A stretch of 20,679 bases of DNA from Fretibacterium sp. (GTDB taxonomy: Bacteria > Synergistota > Synergistia > Synergistales > Aminobacteriaceae), in contig JAEEGY010000219.1 of NCBI GenBank assembly GCA_016280565.1, forward strand, positions 1-20,679, read 5' to 3'. The notes beneath the pieces are model-generated. The model searched no databases and was not told where the DNA came from. It was given only the letters and a program-made list of their open reading frames with translations. The position numbers and the translations under genes were made by a program. Shown piece by piece: positions 19,409 to 20,679 of the stretch; position 1 is the first letter of the stretch; every line of letters begins with the position of its first letter.

Positions 19409-20679
19409 ATGTTTCAGGAACGTTACGATGTGGTGGTCATCGGAGGGGGGCACGCCGGGTGCGAGGCTGCCCTGGCTTCCGCGCGCATGGGATGCCGGAC
19501 GCTGATGCTCAACCTCAGCGTGGACAACACGGCTCTCATGCCCTGCAACCCGTCTATCGGGGGGCCAGCGAAGGGGCATCTTGTGCGGGAGGTCAGCGCC
19601 CTTGGCGGCGAACAGGCCCGCGCGGCGGATGCTTCCACCCTCATGGTCCGGTGGCTGAACACCTCCAAGGGCCCGGCGGTCCGCGCCCTCCGCGCCCAGT
19701 GCGACCCCATGCTCTATGGGCTGTACTATCGAAATCTCCTCACTTCCCAACCTGACCTTGACCTTCACCAGGACGAAGTTGTGGATATCCTTGTGGAAAA
19801 TGGACGTGTCTCTGGCGTCCTGACCCGGCATGGCTCCCGCTACGAGGCAGGGGCCGTCGTCCTGTGCGGCGGAGTGTACCTTGGAGGGCGGGCCTTCGTT
19901 GGCGAATGCTCTTTTCCCTCCGGGCCCATGGGACAGCCCCCGGCAAACCCTCTGCTCGTGTCGCTTGAAAAGCTGGGCCTGCGGCTCGGCCGCATGAGGA
20001 CGGACACCACCCCACGGCTGAACTTAGATACCCTGGACCTCAGCGCCATGGAACCCCAGAGATCCGAAAAGGACCCTCTCTGTTTTGACCTTTGGGGGAC
20101 GCCGAAGGTCTACCCTCAGGATTACGCCTGCTGGTTCTCCCGCACGACGGAGCAAACCCATGAGATATTGTCCAAGAATATCCATCGTTCTCCTCTCGTG
20201 ACGGGAGAACTGGCCTCCCACGGGCCACGCTACTGTCCTTCTATTGAGGATAAGTTCCTGCGCTTCCCGGACCGCATGACACACCCCATCGTCTTTGAGC
20301 CCGTCTCCCCCAGGACGCGCGAGGTCTATGTGCAGAATTTCTCCACCAGCCTGCCCTACGACGTGCAGGTAGCAATGGTCCGCTCCCTGCCCGGCTGCTC
20401 AAACGCGAAGATCATTCGCCCCGGCTATGGGATAGAATATGCGTATCTTCCTCCTGATCAACTTAGACCTTCAATGGAGAACCGTGAGATTGGGGGGTTC
20501 TTTTGCGCCGGGCAGGTGAACGGCACCTCGGGCTACGAGGAGGCCGCGGCGCAGGGGCTTCTGGCGGGGATCAACGCGGCGCTGTCGGTGAAGGGCCGGG
20601 AGCCACTGATCCTCGGCCGTTCGGACGGGTACCTCGGGGTGCTGGTGGCCGATCTCGTGACCCGGGGCACGGACGAACC
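19409..20679 (+). CDS. mnmG: tRNA uridine-5-carboxymethylaminomethyl modification enzyme MnmG (GidA), partial
   Basis: FAD-dependent enzyme that, with MnmE, modifies the wobble uridine (U34) of certain tRNAs. About 423 codons are visible of a usual 620 or so; the gene runs off the right edge. It has the N-terminal FAD-binding motif VVVIGGGHAGCEAALASARM (8-27), the conserved LMPCNPSIGGPAKGHLVREV, the tRNA/flavin region SKGPAVRALRAQCD, CPSIEDKFLRF, and the late FAD motif FFCAGQVNGTSGYEEAAAQG. The start is ATG at 19409 with GGGAGG about 8 nt upstream. Location near the origin is common for this gene. MnmE is not visible here. Confidence 0.96.
   Translation, partial: MFQERYDVVVIGGGHAGCEAALASARMGCRTLMLNLSVDNTALMPCNPSIGGPAKGHLVREVSALGGEQARAADASTLMVRWLNTSKGPAVRALRAQCDPMLYGLYYRNLLTSQPDLDLHQDEVVDILVENGRVSGVLTRHGSRYEAGAVVLCGGVYLGGRAFVGECSFPSGPMGQPPANPLLVSLEKLGLRLGRMRTDTTPRLNLDTLDLSAMEPQRSEKDPLCFDLWGTPKVYPQDYACWFSRTTEQTHEILSKNIHRSPLVTGELASHGPRYCPSIEDKFLRFPDRMTHPIVFEPVSPRTREVYVQNFSTSLPYDVQVAMVRSLPGCSNAKIIRPGYGIEYAYLPPDQLRPSMENREIGGFFCAGQVNGTSGYEEAAAQGLLAGINAALSVKGREPLILGRSDGYLGVLVADLVTRGTDE

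Overview
The window looks like a replication-origin region from a GC-rich diderm bacterium, most plausibly of the phylum Synergistota. That placement is my inference from gene families and layout; no 16S or other marker is present. All genes left of about 14.1 kb lie on the minus strand and all genes right of it on the plus strand, so transcription diverges from the origin and follows the replication forks.

Left arm (minus strand, read from the origin outward). A 41-codon micro-gene carrying only the N-terminal signature of cysteine desulfurases (13885-14010) is followed by an acyl-ACP thioesterase, trkA and trkH. The last three are joined by ATGA stop/start overlaps. After a 185-bp gap with a palindromic repeat comes a second tight cluster. 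It begins with a membrane-anchored spermidine-synthase-like protein and an O-antigen ligase/O-oligosaccharyltransferase-like membrane protein. It continues with type II secretion genes in the order gspJ, gspK, gspL, gspM, gspN, gspC, a small GspI-like pseudopilin, and the first about 400 codons of the secretin gspD, which is cut by the window edge. The ATPase (GspE), platform (GspF), major pseudopilin (GspG) and prepilin peptidase are not in the window.

Origin (14014-15887). dnaA is flanked on both sides by perfect DnaA boxes: three upstream and two in the dnaA-dnaN gap. The dnaA-dnaN gap ends with a box, a 13-nt spacer, a run of six DnaA-trio-like trinucleotides (15793-15810) and an AT-rich stretch. 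This matches the architecture of a bipartite, Bacillus-like oriC.

Right arm (plus strand). dnaA, dnaN (with an unusual 31-residue acidic tail) and recF are followed by an AraC-family regulator with an inverted repeat in its leader, a strong intrinsic terminator, and mnmG (gidA), which runs off the right edge.

The most interesting items are the truncated desulfurase-like micro-gene, the palindromic repeat translated in frame at the start of the spermidine-synthase-like protein, the dnaN tail, the reordered T2SS cluster with an associated O-antigen-ligase-like protein, and the well-preserved bipartite origin. I found no tRNA, rRNA, CRISPR array, insertion sequence or prophage.
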